From an uncultured Croceitalea sp. (lineage in GTDB: Bacteria > Bacteroidota > Bacteroidia > Flavobacteriales > Flavobacteriaceae): a stretch of DNA of 64,000 bases. Shown one piece after another: positions 57,405 through 64,000 of this stretch (position 1 is its first letter; each line of letters opens with the position of its first letter). The DNA is taken from positions 868,001 to 932,000 of the forward strand of contig CANLXH010000001.1 of the NCBI GenBank assembly GCA_947495075.1, read 5' to 3'. Both the position numbers and the translations under genes were made by a program. Below the pieces are notes generated by a model. The model was not told the DNA's origin. It did no database searches and worked only from the letters and a program-made list of their open reading frames with translations.

Positions 57405-57425
57405 ACCTTAAAAAAACTATGGTTT
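57405..57425. repeat. 21-base dyad, copy 1 (upstream of the unknown gene)
   Basis: ACCTTAAAAAAACTATGGTTT is identical to 61489-61509. It contains imperfect arms ACCTTA/TATGGT around a 7-base spacer. This copy begins 58 bases upstream of the start codon at 57346. Confidence 0.7.
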
Positions 57426-57523
57426 CATTTGTAATTTTAATTAATTATGTTAAAATATTGTTAAAAAAATTGAAACGCGATTATTCAATACTGGAATGCA
57501 TATAAACATCGATGAATGGTAAA

Positions 57524-58192
57524 TTAAATGAAACCTCTATTTTTTGCTGCTAAAATCAGTGCTAAATCATTCTCTTTTTCTGTTCCAAAAAGAGACTTTA
57601 GATGTCGTTTTCTATTTTCTATAGAAGATGCAGATAGTTCTACATGTTGTTCTAAATCTTTTGTTTTTGTTCCAATAGATAAGTGGTATAGAATTCTCTT
57701 ATCGTTATCATCTAATGAGATGGTAGTCGACATTCTTTTTCTAATAGCCCCTAATGCTTTAGAAGAATAATATGGAGGCTGGATAGTCACAGTTTTAACA
57801 GCATCTTCTAATGATTTTGGATCAATATCTGTTTTTACCATGTATCCATCAGGGTCTACAGATTTTAAAATACTATTGATTCTATGATTATCACTAAATG
57901 AGGACATAAAAATTATTTTTGACTCGGGTACTAGTTTTCTAGCAAGTTTCCCTAAATCTTCACCATTGTGAGGTTGATTTTCATTAGGTGGATATAATTG
58001 GACGTCCAAAAAAATAATATCGTACTTAAACGAATTAACAGAATCTTCTATCTTTTTTTTACCACTCTTAAATGAATTTGCAGTGTCTACAATGATTGTG
58101 TGATTGTCGAATGAAATTCGTTCTAGGATAAATTTATAGCCTAGCATTGTCATCTCATGGTCATCGATAGCTAAAATTCGTAGTGTATTCAT
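57524..58192 (-). CDS. NarL/LuxR-type response regulator
   Basis: A 222-residue regulator. The receiver has Asp10-Asp11, phospho-acceptor Asp63 in IIFLDVQ and Lys120 in GYMVKT, so it should be phosphorylatable. The C-terminal helix-turn-helix (about 155-222) shows DKRILYHLSIGTKTKDLEQH and LSASSIENRKRHLKSLF, typical of the LuxR family. An insert of about 8 residues after Asp63 (QLYPPNENQPHNG) lengthens the loop. It is 12 bases after the TPR kinase gene and is its likely partner. Confidence 0.9.
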   Translation of the reverse strand: MNTLRILAIDDHEMTMLGYKFILERISFDNHTIIVDTANSFKSGKKKIEDSVNSFKYDIIFLDVQLYPPNENQPHNGEDLGKLARKLVPESKIIFMSSFSDNHRINSILKSVDPDGYMVKTDIDPKSLEDAVKTVTIQPPYYSSKALGAIRKRMSTTISLDDNDKRILYHLSIGTKTKDLEQHVELSASSIENRKRHLKSLFGTEKENDLALILAAKNRGFI

Positions 58193-58204
58193 ATCTTTAT
58201 AGGA

Positions 58205-60304
58205 TTAGGCTTCCAAAGGATTTCTCTCTTTAAAAGTTTTTACTTGTTCTTTTTTCTTAGTCAAATTTGGTATTGGGACACTTACAATCATTTCTGTGCC
58301 CTTACCTATGTTACTTTCTATGTTTAAATTTCCATCAATTTTTTCAATTCTAGAAATTATATTTTTTAAACCAATTCCTTTTCTACCCTTTTTTACATTA
58401 AACCCAACACCATTATCAATTATTTTAAGTAGAATTTTATTATCATTAAAATTTAAGTTTACAGCTATGTTTTTGCATTTAGCATGTTTAACACAATTTT
58501 GAAGACATTCTTGCACAATACGATAAGTATTTATCTTAATGTCCCCTTCTAGATTGTCCCAATCATAGGTTTCTGTAAATTCAAACTTAATAGATATTTT
58601 TGAAGAAGAACTTACTGTTGCGATTAAATCTTGGATAGCAATTATATAGTTGTTTATTTTCTTATATGCAGCACTGTTTAGTTCATGAGAAATGGTTCTT
58701 ATTTCTTCTTCTAACTCTCTCAGTTTCTCAATAAGTTCGGCTCGTTGTGTTATTGCAGATTCGTCATTTCTTTCATTTAAACCACTTAAAATTAGGCGAA
58801 TGCCAAGCATTTGTCCTAAAATGCCATCATGTATTTCTTCAGAGATGCGTTTTTGCTCCAATTGTTTGCCTTCTTGGAATTTACCTTGTTGCGAAAGCAT
58901 TAAATTATATATCTCTTGGTTACTCTCTTGTTGGGTTTGTTGGAACTTAAGTTTTTGGTTGTTTACTCTTTGGTTTATAATAATAAAAGCACCAAGGCCA
59001 AAGACTAATAAGCCAATTGCAATAATCGTAAGCGTTTTTCGCTGTCTAGCTAGAGATTCATTCTTTTCTATAACTTCATCCGTTTCCATTTCTATACGGG
59101 CAAACTTATCTTGTATGGTGCGTTCTTTTTGCTGTAACTTTTCGTTAAGCTTAAAATAGGCTCCAGCATACTGGGCACTTTTTTTGGTATCTAAAGAAGT
59201 TAGGAGTTTTAGGGAGCTTAGTAATCTATCGTTATTGGAGGTTTCTTCTGCTATTTTTCTTGCCAGCAGTGCATTCTCTATGGCCAAACCGGTATCCCCA
59301 GCTTTATCTAATACTTCCGCCTTAAATTCATAGTTGCGTGCCTTTTCATAGGTTATACCTAAACTGTCTAGTATTTTATTAGAATTTTCAAATTCCTGAA
59401 TAAGAAAACTAAAATCGGTATTACCATTTTTAAATTCAGCATATGCTAAACTGCTTAGTGTCTTTGCATATGATTTTGAATCTTTTTGTTTTAAACTATC
59501 AACGTTAAGCAATTCTTCATAAAAAGATATGGATTTAGGATAATCTCCTTTACGTAGATTGGTAGAAGCCATATTATTTATGTTCATTGTGTTATGGCGA
59601 TACCTTGCCCTTTTTTCCGAGAACGGGATAAACTCCCCTGCTTTTCCATGGTACTCTATAGCTTTATCATATTTTCTCATGCCATTTTGAATTATGGCAA
59701 GGACATTGTAAGCTGAGAATAGTTCATGTGTCATGTTATTCTCTCTATAAAATTTTATAGCTTTTACTATATCTTTTTCGGCCCCAACATAGTCTTTGTT
59801 GTTATCTTTTACCTGAGCCATAGAATATAGCATACTACCGGGGTAATCTCTAGAAGACGGATCTAAATCAGCTATTAAAAATAAGTTATACGCTTCTTGG
59901 TAGTGATAAATGGCGCTATCAGGTTGGTTTCGTCTAAAAAAAGCACCCAAATCCCAATGTGCTTCGCCATGTGACTTTAAGTCATCAATTTTATTAGCCA
60001 AAAGGATTAGTTCTGCGTTTGTTTTTCTAAATGCCGTTGAATCTTTTAGTCTTTTATATGCCAACGATAGTTGAGATAATTTCCTCGTTTTCTTAGTATT
60101 TTCAGAATATTTTTCTATCAGTTCGCTTGCCTTATTTAATAAAGCGATGCGTTGCTGTAATGAAAGCGATTCGTCTTCTTTTGCGGTTTGTATCCATACA
60201 GTTGTGCTGTCTGCAGTCGTTTGTAAGAGAGCACCTGTATCTAGGTTGGTATTGGTACAGCTTAAATGTAGTATTAACAATAGTATTAAGCCGTTCCATT
60301 TCAT
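58205..60304 (-). CDS. TPR-containing sensor histidine kinase (HisKA_3 type), lipoprotein-like N-terminus
   Basis: A 699-residue kinase. The first 16 residues form a signal peptide ending in a lipobox (HLSC, Cys16). About seven TPR-like repeats fill 60-410 in the periplasm. A membrane span is at about 424-443, followed by a coiled coil, the dimerisation helix with His492 in SEEIHDGILG, and a HATPase_c domain (about 585-685) with NCVKHAKCKN and DNGVGFNVKKGRKGIGL. I start at 60304, since upstream codons run into the neighbouring terminator palindrome. The NarL regulator follows directly. Confidence 0.9.
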   Translation of the reverse strand: MKWNGLILLLILHLSCTNTNLDTGALLQTTADSTTVWIQTAKEDESLSLQQRIALLNKASELIEKYSENTKKTRKLSQLSLAYKRLKDSTAFRKTNAELILLANKIDDLKSHGEAHWDLGAFFRRNQPDSAIYHYQEAYNLFLIADLDPSSRDYPGSMLYSMAQVKDNNKDYVGAEKDIVKAIKFYRENNMTHELFSAYNVLAIIQNGMRKYDKAIEYHGKAGEFIPFSEKRARYRHNTMNINNMASTNLRKGDYPKSISFYEELLNVDSLKQKDSKSYAKTLSSLAYAEFKNGNTDFSFLIQEFENSNKILDSLGITYEKARNYEFKAEVLDKAGDTGLAIENALLARKIAEETSNNDRLLSSLKLLTSLDTKKSAQYAGAYFKLNEKLQQKERTIQDKFARIEMETDEVIEKNESLARQRKTLTIIAIGLLVFGLGAFIIINQRVNNQKLKFQQTQQESNQEIYNLMLSQQGKFQEGKQLEQKRISEEIHDGILGQMLGIRLILSGLNERNDESAITQRAELIEKLRELEEEIRTISHELNSAAYKKINNYIIAIQDLIATVSSSSKISIKFEFTETYDWDNLEGDIKINTYRIVQECLQNCVKHAKCKNIAVNLNFNDNKILLKIIDNGVGFNVKKGRKGIGLKNIISRIEKIDGNLNIESNIGKGTEMIVSVPIPNLTKKKEQVKTFKERNPLEA

Positions 60305-60328
60305 GCTTGTAGTATAAATCGTATAAAT

Positions 60329-60343
60329 AGTAGATTTCCTACT
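60329..60343. promoter_or_regulatory. Candidate dyad upstream of the TPR kinase gene
   Basis: AGTAG-ATTTC-CTACT is a perfect 5-bp dyad with a 5-base spacer, 25 bases upstream of the kinase ATG. Binding is speculative. Confidence 0.25.
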
Positions 60344-60356
60344 TACAATATACAAA

Positions 60357-60386
60357 AAAACCTTAAATGTTAACATTTAAGGTTTT
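60357..60386 (-). terminator. 30-base perfect palindrome, terminator of the small lipoprotein gene
   Basis: The arms AAAACCTTAAATGTT and AACATTTAAGGTTTT are exact complements with no spacer, centred on GTTAAC. On the minus strand it is followed by a run of T (A residues at 60354-60360). It lies 28 bases after the stop of the small lipoprotein gene. Confidence 0.75.
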
Positions 60387-60414
60387 AGAATTTTTTTAAG
60401 TCAATGGTATGTTT

Positions 60415-60558
60415 TCAGCCCCTATCTTTTACATCTGAATTGTCACCGTCAGTCGCTTCTATAAATAGTTGTTCTTCTTCTGTAGTGCTTTCTGCTTCAC
60501 ATGAGTAAAATCCTATTGTCATTACCGCAATCGCCAAAATACTTAATACTCTTTTCAT
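60415..60558 (-). CDS. Small lipoprotein (47 residues)
   Basis: A very short gene. The product opens MKRVLSILAIAVMTIGFYSC, with a signal peptide and a lipobox ending in Cys20. The remaining 27 residues are very acidic (EAESTTEEEQLFIEATDGDN and then SDVKDRG). It therefore looks like an outer-membrane or cell-surface lipopeptide. It has its own terminator and a dyad upstream (60612-60630). Its place between the kinase pair and the LytTR regulator suggests a signal, sensor accessory or target. Function is unknown. Confidence 0.75.
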   Translation of the reverse strand: MKRVLSILAIAVMTIGFYSCEAESTTEEEQLFIEATDGDNSDVKDRG

Positions 60559-60611
60559 ATTATTTAATCTTTAATAGTTTGAAAAATTTGATTTGAAATA
60601 AAAGTATAGCC

Positions 60612-60630
60612 TACCCTCTTGTTTGGGGTA
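60612..60630. promoter_or_regulatory. Candidate dyad upstream of the small lipoprotein gene
   Basis: TACCC-N9-GGGTA (TACCCTCTTGTTTGGGGTA) lies 53-72 bases before the ATG at 60558. It could be an operator; no known consensus is claimed. Confidence 0.3.
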
Positions 60631-60697
60631 ACGTATTTATTTTGCGGGTGAAATGGCTAATTCTACTAGTATATAACCTAGTTATAGAAGAATTTTC

Positions 60698-61432
60698 TTA
60701 ATTAACGTGTTGAATTGCATTATTGGAGAGTAGTGCTTGCAATTCTTCAATTCTTGATTTATAGGATTTAGAGAACGGAATTTCTCTAGGATTATTTTTT
60801 AAAGAGCAAATACATTTACCGTAATTTATTCTAGAAACATATTCGCTATTAAGTATATAGCTCTGATGAATTCTTATAAAATTTTTTGGTAATGTTTCTT
60901 CAAAAGATTTTAAAGTTTTAAAAGCGCTAACCTTGTCACCATCTATTAAAATAAAATCAGTAGCATTGTTATCGGCCTGCAAATATAAGATTTCACTTGT
61001 ATCTAGATAATGAAAATCGCGATAGGTTTTTAGACAAATAGTACTAGGTACTTTTTCTTTTGGTCGCTGTCTTCTTAACTTAAAAATAGTTTTCCGGACA
61101 TCAAACTCAGTATAGGGAAACAACCAATAATCAAAAAAACCATTTTTAATAGCCTCATAAGCATATTTTTTAGTTTCTGAATAACCTATAAAGATTGGCA
61201 TTTTAGGTATATATTGATGTAGCTCACTAATCATTTTAAAATAATCTCCTGCATCATCTTTCGTAAGATTTATAAAAACGACATCTGGCAGGTATTTTAA
61301 AATCATATTCATACCATCATAATGATTATGAACTATAGTATTTAGCTCAAAATCACTAAAATCGCTCAAGTGCGTCTTAAGTTTAAGACAAGATGATACC
61401 TGAGAATCTATTATGACACAATTATAACTCAT
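60698..61432 (-). CDS. LytTR-type response regulator with degenerate receiver
   Basis: A 244-residue protein. Residues 1-120 have the receiver fold by pattern, but the phospho-acceptor position is Asn55 (DVVFINLT), the conserved Thr/Ser is Gly83 (FIGYSE) and the conserved Lys is Phe105 (DYWLFPY). Only Asp9 of the acidic pair is left. The LytTR DNA-binding domain (about 135-240) is intact, with ILYLQADNNATDFIL and NFIRIHQSYILNSEYVSRI. It probably binds DNA without classical phosphorylation. The 21-base dyad starts 56 bases upstream of its ATG. Confidence 0.9.
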   Translation of the reverse strand: MSYNCVIIDSQVSSCLKLKTHLSDFSDFELNTIVHNHYDGMNMILKYLPDVVFINLTKDDAGDYFKMISELHQYIPKMPIFIGYSETKKYAYEAIKNGFFDYWLFPYTEFDVRKTIFKLRRQRPKEKVPSTICLKTYRDFHYLDTSEILYLQADNNATDFILIDGDKVSAFKTLKSFEETLPKNFIRIHQSYILNSEYVSRINYGKCICSLKNNPREIPFSKSYKSRIEELQALLSNNAIQHVN

Positions 61433-61488
61433 TCCTAAATTACTGAAAGCTAAGGTAATAAGGGGATTCGAAAAACAATTGCATTTTT

Positions 61489-61509
61489 ACCTTAAAAAAA
61501 CTATGGTTT
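61489..61509. repeat. 21-base dyad, copy 2 (upstream of the LytTR gene)
   Basis: ACCTTAAAAAAACTATGGTTT, identical to 57405-57425 and in the same orientation relative to the gene it precedes. It begins 56 bases upstream of the ATG at 61432. Confidence 0.7.
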
Positions 61510-61539
61510 TTCTACAAAAGCTATACTTTATGGTAAGAA

Positions 61540-63096
61540 TTAATTTTCAGAAATATATTCGTAAACCCCTATGTCTGGTAGATTAGTTCTATTTACACCC
61601 AGAATATCTAATGGAGTAATTTGTGATGCCTCCATATTACCATTATCAATGGCAATAGAATTTGATGTTAATGAAAAGTTGTTTTCTAATACATTTTCAA
61701 AAGATGTTTCTGCGTTTAGGAATACAGAATTAAAAAACTGTGAATTATTAAAATTATAAAGAGGATTGTCTGAGAATTCGCCTCTAGTATCTTGAAATTT
61801 AACTATACAGTTAGTTAAGGCATACTGAAACATAGCGTTTTCATTCTTTAATAAGTTCAACTCAATGGACCTATCTCCGTCTATTATAGTATTCGTAAAG
61901 TTTGCATTAATCAAATCTGAAGTTAAAATATCATTTTCTCCATTTTCCTGAAAATTAGCTATTAATAGGCTAGGGGCATTTCTAAAACTATTACGCCAAT
62001 AATTTGCGATTGTGCAATGATTAAAATTGTAGTCACCACCCAACCCTAGAAATAATGACGCGGAACCAGAACTACCTAACACAACATTTTCTGCACTGAT
62101 TTTTGAAGTTCTTGCCCGTAAGTTAGAATTTAAACTATTGTAGATCTGTGTATTGCTGATAGTTAAATTTGGGATACTAAAATCTCCATTACCTTCTGAC
62201 AATAAACCAATGGTTGCATTTTTGATAGTTAAATAATTAATCTGATTGTTAATACTACCAGACGTAAACCATATTGTTCCCCATTGCCCTGGAATATTTG
62301 CAAATTCTGGTTCTAAACGATCACCCTCAAAAATAACTTCGTTTTCTAGGGTCTCTTGATCTGTACTTAAAGTTCCATTTATTTGCAATGAGCCCTGCGG
62401 ACTTACAAGAATCCCAGAACTTTTGTGAAAGTGGACTCTTGTTCCAGCTTCAAAAAAAGCTATTTTATTGTTAGGAATGGCTGCATATCCATAGATAACA
62501 TAGGGTTTTTCACTGGTAAAATTAAGCTCGTCATCTTCAAGTAAGAAACCTTCTATTCTAATTTCGTTTCCATCTTCATCAAGTCCAAGTAATAAGGTTT
62601 CTGTAGAACCACTAGATAATGTAGTCGGATAAAGAAAAATGGCATCCTTAATTAACGTTACTAATTCTACTTCTTGAGTTTTATCAATAGAAACAAACTG
62701 TAATCCATCAGTATATAAAAATTCGTTTTCATTTACTTCTTCTTGTGGTATGGTAACTTCAACAAAAACAAATAAACTGTCTTTTGCTAATAAAGGGATA
62801 TTGTTAAATTCTTTTCCAGCTGCACCATCTACATTAAGCCTATAATTACTTTCTAGGCCATTTTTTAGCCTAATTGCAGGAATTTGAATATCATTATTTG
62901 AACGATTATAAACTTTTAAAGAATAGGTACTGCTTCCAATGTTAGCAAATACGGTATCTAAAAATACCGTATCCTTAGAGAATTCTAGATTACCGGTAGA
63001 GTTTTGAAAATCAAAATCCTTTCTACATGAAGCTCCAAGAACAAAAGCAAAAGTTAGAAAAATAAATGCTAGGTATTTTAGATTTTCTTTTTTCAA
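61540..63096 (-). CDS. Right-handed beta-helix-like lipoprotein
   Basis: A 518-residue lipoprotein with lipobox LGASC (Cys24). After a beta-rich N-terminal part (about 30-190), residues 230-440 contain short repeating segments that fit a right-handed parallel beta-helix: for example SGSINNQINYLTIKNATIGL, IPNLTISNTQIYNSL and KISAENVVLGSS. The end, NRTNLPDIGVYEY, is typical of proteins of this kind. It is likely surface-exposed. No catalytic motif was found. It overlaps the thioesterase gene by 4 bases. Confidence 0.82.
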   Translation of the reverse strand: MKKENLKYLAFIFLTFAFVLGASCRKDFDFQNSTGNLEFSKDTVFLDTVFANIGSSTYSLKVYNRSNNDIQIPAIRLKNGLESNYRLNVDGAAGKEFNNIPLLAKDSLFVFVEVTIPQEEVNENEFLYTDGLQFVSIDKTQEVELVTLIKDAIFLYPTTLSSGSTETLLLGLDEDGNEIRIEGFLLEDDELNFTSEKPYVIYGYAAIPNNKIAFFEAGTRVHFHKSSGILVSPQGSLQINGTLSTDQETLENEVIFEGDRLEPEFANIPGQWGTIWFTSGSINNQINYLTIKNATIGLLSEGNGDFSIPNLTISNTQIYNSLNSNLRARTSKISAENVVLGSSGSASLFLGLGGDYNFNHCTIANYWRNSFRNAPSLLIANFQENGENDILTSDLINANFTNTIIDGDRSIELNLLKNENAMFQYALTNCIVKFQDTRGEFSDNPLYNFNNSQFFNSVFLNAETSFENVLENNFSLTSNSIAIDNGNMEASQITPLDILGVNRTNLPDIGVYEYISEN

Positions 63097-63485
63097 GTAG
63101 TTGTAAATAAGTTTCTAACTATTTCTGGAACTCTAATAGGTTTATATGTTTTGGAATTTAACAAACACCACTCTGTTATTGATTTAACCAATAATTTTTG
63201 AGTTTTATTGTCTTTCATTTCCACTATTCTATAGGAAATAGGACCTTTAGTATCTTTAATAGTTGTATTAATTAATACTTCATCTTTGAATTTGGCAGCG
63301 TCATAGTATGTAATATCATGCCTTCTAACCACCCATATATATTTGTTCTGGATATTACTAGAAACCTCTTCCCAGTGCTTTTTAGAAATTTCTTGTATCC
63401 ACTCCACATAAACCACATTGTTTACATGATTTAAATCATCCAAATCATTCTGGTTTACGGTTTTTACAATACTGTAACTCTGCAT
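63093..63485 (-). CDS. Acyl-CoA thioesterase, hotdog fold
   Basis: A 130-residue 4HBT-type thioesterase. The active-site region LDDLNHVNNVVYVEWIQE (about 15-32), with Asp17 as the likely catalytic residue, matches the DxxxHVNN pattern of fatty acyl thioesterases. A late segment VKSITEWCLLNSKTYKPIRVP (about 100-120) is also family-like. It differs from the YbgC-type protein at 13089. It starts one base after the glutamine cyclotransferase gene ends and overlaps the beta-helix gene by 4 bases, so the three form one unit. Confidence 0.87.
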   Translation of the reverse strand: MQSYSIVKTVNQNDLDDLNHVNNVVYVEWIQEISKKHWEEVSSNIQNKYIWVVRRHDITYYDAAKFKDEVLINTTIKDTKGPISYRIVEMKDNKTQKLLVKSITEWCLLNSKTYKPIRVPEIVRNLFTTT

Positions 63486-63486
63486 A

Positions 63487-64000
63487 TTACTTTTTAATGA
63501 TGTTTACTTCAAAAAGCTTATCCCAGTTTTTACCTGTAACAAAAAAAGTTTTTCTCCCGGGATGGTACGCAACTCCATTTAGCACATCTAGCTTAGGGTG
63601 TTGTTCTACTTTAGATTTTAAGCCTCCAAAATTTATAACACCTTCTATAGCACCAGATTTCGCATCTATAATCATCATGCTTTCTTTCTGCCAGACATTG
63701 GCATAGATTTTTCCATTGACATACTCTAATTCATTTGCCTTATTAAAAATAGATTTATTCGTTACCGTTTCGATAAAGTCTGTTTCAATAAGATTTTCAG
63801 GGTCAAGAATCCAGATTTTTTCAGTACCATCACTCTTAAATATTTTTTCACCATCATTACATAATCCCCATCCTTCTTTACTTTTTCCGTAGCTAAAAGT
63901 TTCAATTTTGCTTAAATCAGATTTATGATACACATAACCCAAACCACTTTGCCATGTTAACTGATATATCTTATCCTTTAGTACCGTAAGACCTTCTCCA
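63487..64000 (-). CDS. Glutaminyl-peptide cyclotransferase (5' end outside window)
   Basis: The last 170 or so codons of a glutamine cyclotransferase of the beta-propeller (plant/bacterial) type; the N-terminal part lies beyond the right edge. The visible frame begins EGLTVLKDKIYQLTWQSGLG and continues with SDGTEKIWILDPENL, ELEYVNGKIYANVWQKESMM and LNGVAYHPGRKTFFVTGKNW, all hallmarks of the family. It converts N-terminal Gln to pyroglutamate on exported proteins. It is the first visible gene of the unit with the thioesterase and the beta-helix lipoprotein. Confidence 0.9.
   Translation of the reverse strand, partial: GEGLTVLKDKIYQLTWQSGLGYVYHKSDLSKIETFSYGKSKEGWGLCNDGEKIFKSDGTEKIWILDPENLIETDFIETVTNKSIFNKANELEYVNGKIYANVWQKESMMIIDAKSGAIEGVINFGGLKSKVEQHPKLDVLNGVAYHPGRKTFFVTGKNWDKLFEVNIIKK

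Noticed and set aside
60305..60376. Upstream extension of the TPR kinase gene
   Set aside because: It runs into the terminator palindrome of the small lipoprotein gene and hides the signal peptide and lipobox starting at 60304.

Overview
The window is a gene-dense, AT-rich stretch of a chromosome from the family Flavobacteriaceae (phylum Bacteroidota). The grounds are gene content and signals: promoter -7 elements of the form TAnnTTTG, start codons without Shine-Dalgarno sequences, the gene order bamD - omega-like rpoZ - coaBC - DUF4835 - recN, the YbbR-coaE pair, a YtxJ-type bacillithiol-system protein, monomeric NADP isocitrate dehydrogenase and an RprXY-like two-component pair. The genus cannot be fixed from this sequence. 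No tRNA, rRNA, CRISPR array, prophage, transposase or insertion sequence was recognised.

Layout. Positions 1-7,000 (minus strand) carry the 5' part of idh, a 630-base non-coding gap, rplS, trmD, an acetyltransferase, a coiled-coil membrane protein, a long GAPDH and an HtrA protease. Positions 7,060-10,216 (plus) carry dapF, an acetyltransferase, mltG and a secreted lysozyme-like protein. Positions 10,273-12,886 (minus) carry an RsmI-like methyltransferase, a low-molecular-weight phosphatase and dnaA. Positions 13,089-16,599 hold a thioesterase and the overlapping ribD-HAD-EamA-yigZ operon. Positions 16,629-21,333 (plus) hold acetyltransferase-prmC-LOG-ligA-DUF3667. Positions 21,341-26,142 hold envelope proteins and a staphylococcal-nuclease-like protein. 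Positions 26,368-38,761 (plus) form a long run: DUF6913-dapA, bamD-rpoZ-coaBC-DUF4835, recN, fabI, a glycosyltransferase, YbbR-coaE, and a sensor kinase with its OmpR-type regulator. Positions 38,811-47,489 (minus) look like one nine-gene operon from a Gfo/Idh/MocA oxidoreductase to miaA, gntK and gntP. Positions 47,591-56,651 hold pcm, smpB, lipoproteins, a TetR regulator, clpB, ytxJ and glyA. Positions 56,675-64,000 (minus) are the most accessory-looking part: an unrecognised protein, a NarL-type regulator with a TPR sensor kinase, a 47-residue lipoprotein, a LytTR regulator with a degenerate receiver, a beta-helix lipoprotein, a thioesterase and a glutamine cyclotransferase.

How the genes work together. 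Most of the window is core metabolism and envelope biogenesis: lysine/peptidoglycan precursors (dapA, dapF), peptidoglycan remodelling (mltG, M23, lysozyme-like), coenzyme A (coaBC, coaE), outer-membrane assembly (bamD), replication and repair (dnaA, ligA, recN), translation (rplS, trmD, prmC, miaA, smpB) and proteostasis (htrA, clpB, pcm). Gluconate uptake (gntP, gntK) is translationally coupled to miaA.

The best candidate for something undescribed is 56,675-61,509. An identical 21-base dyad (57,405-57,425 and 61,489-61,509) lies 58 and 56 bases upstream of two genes, an orphan cytoplasmic protein and a LytTR regulator whose receiver lacks the phospho-acceptor Asp, the Thr/Ser and the Lys. 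Between them sit a TPR kinase/NarL pair and a tiny lipoprotein gene that ends in a perfect 30-base palindrome. Other points worth a look are a repeat-like insertion inside prmC, a CoaC domain lacking its classical Cys and Asn, a cytoplasmic nuclease with a large insertion, and a voltage-gated channel with a C-terminal zinc ribbon.
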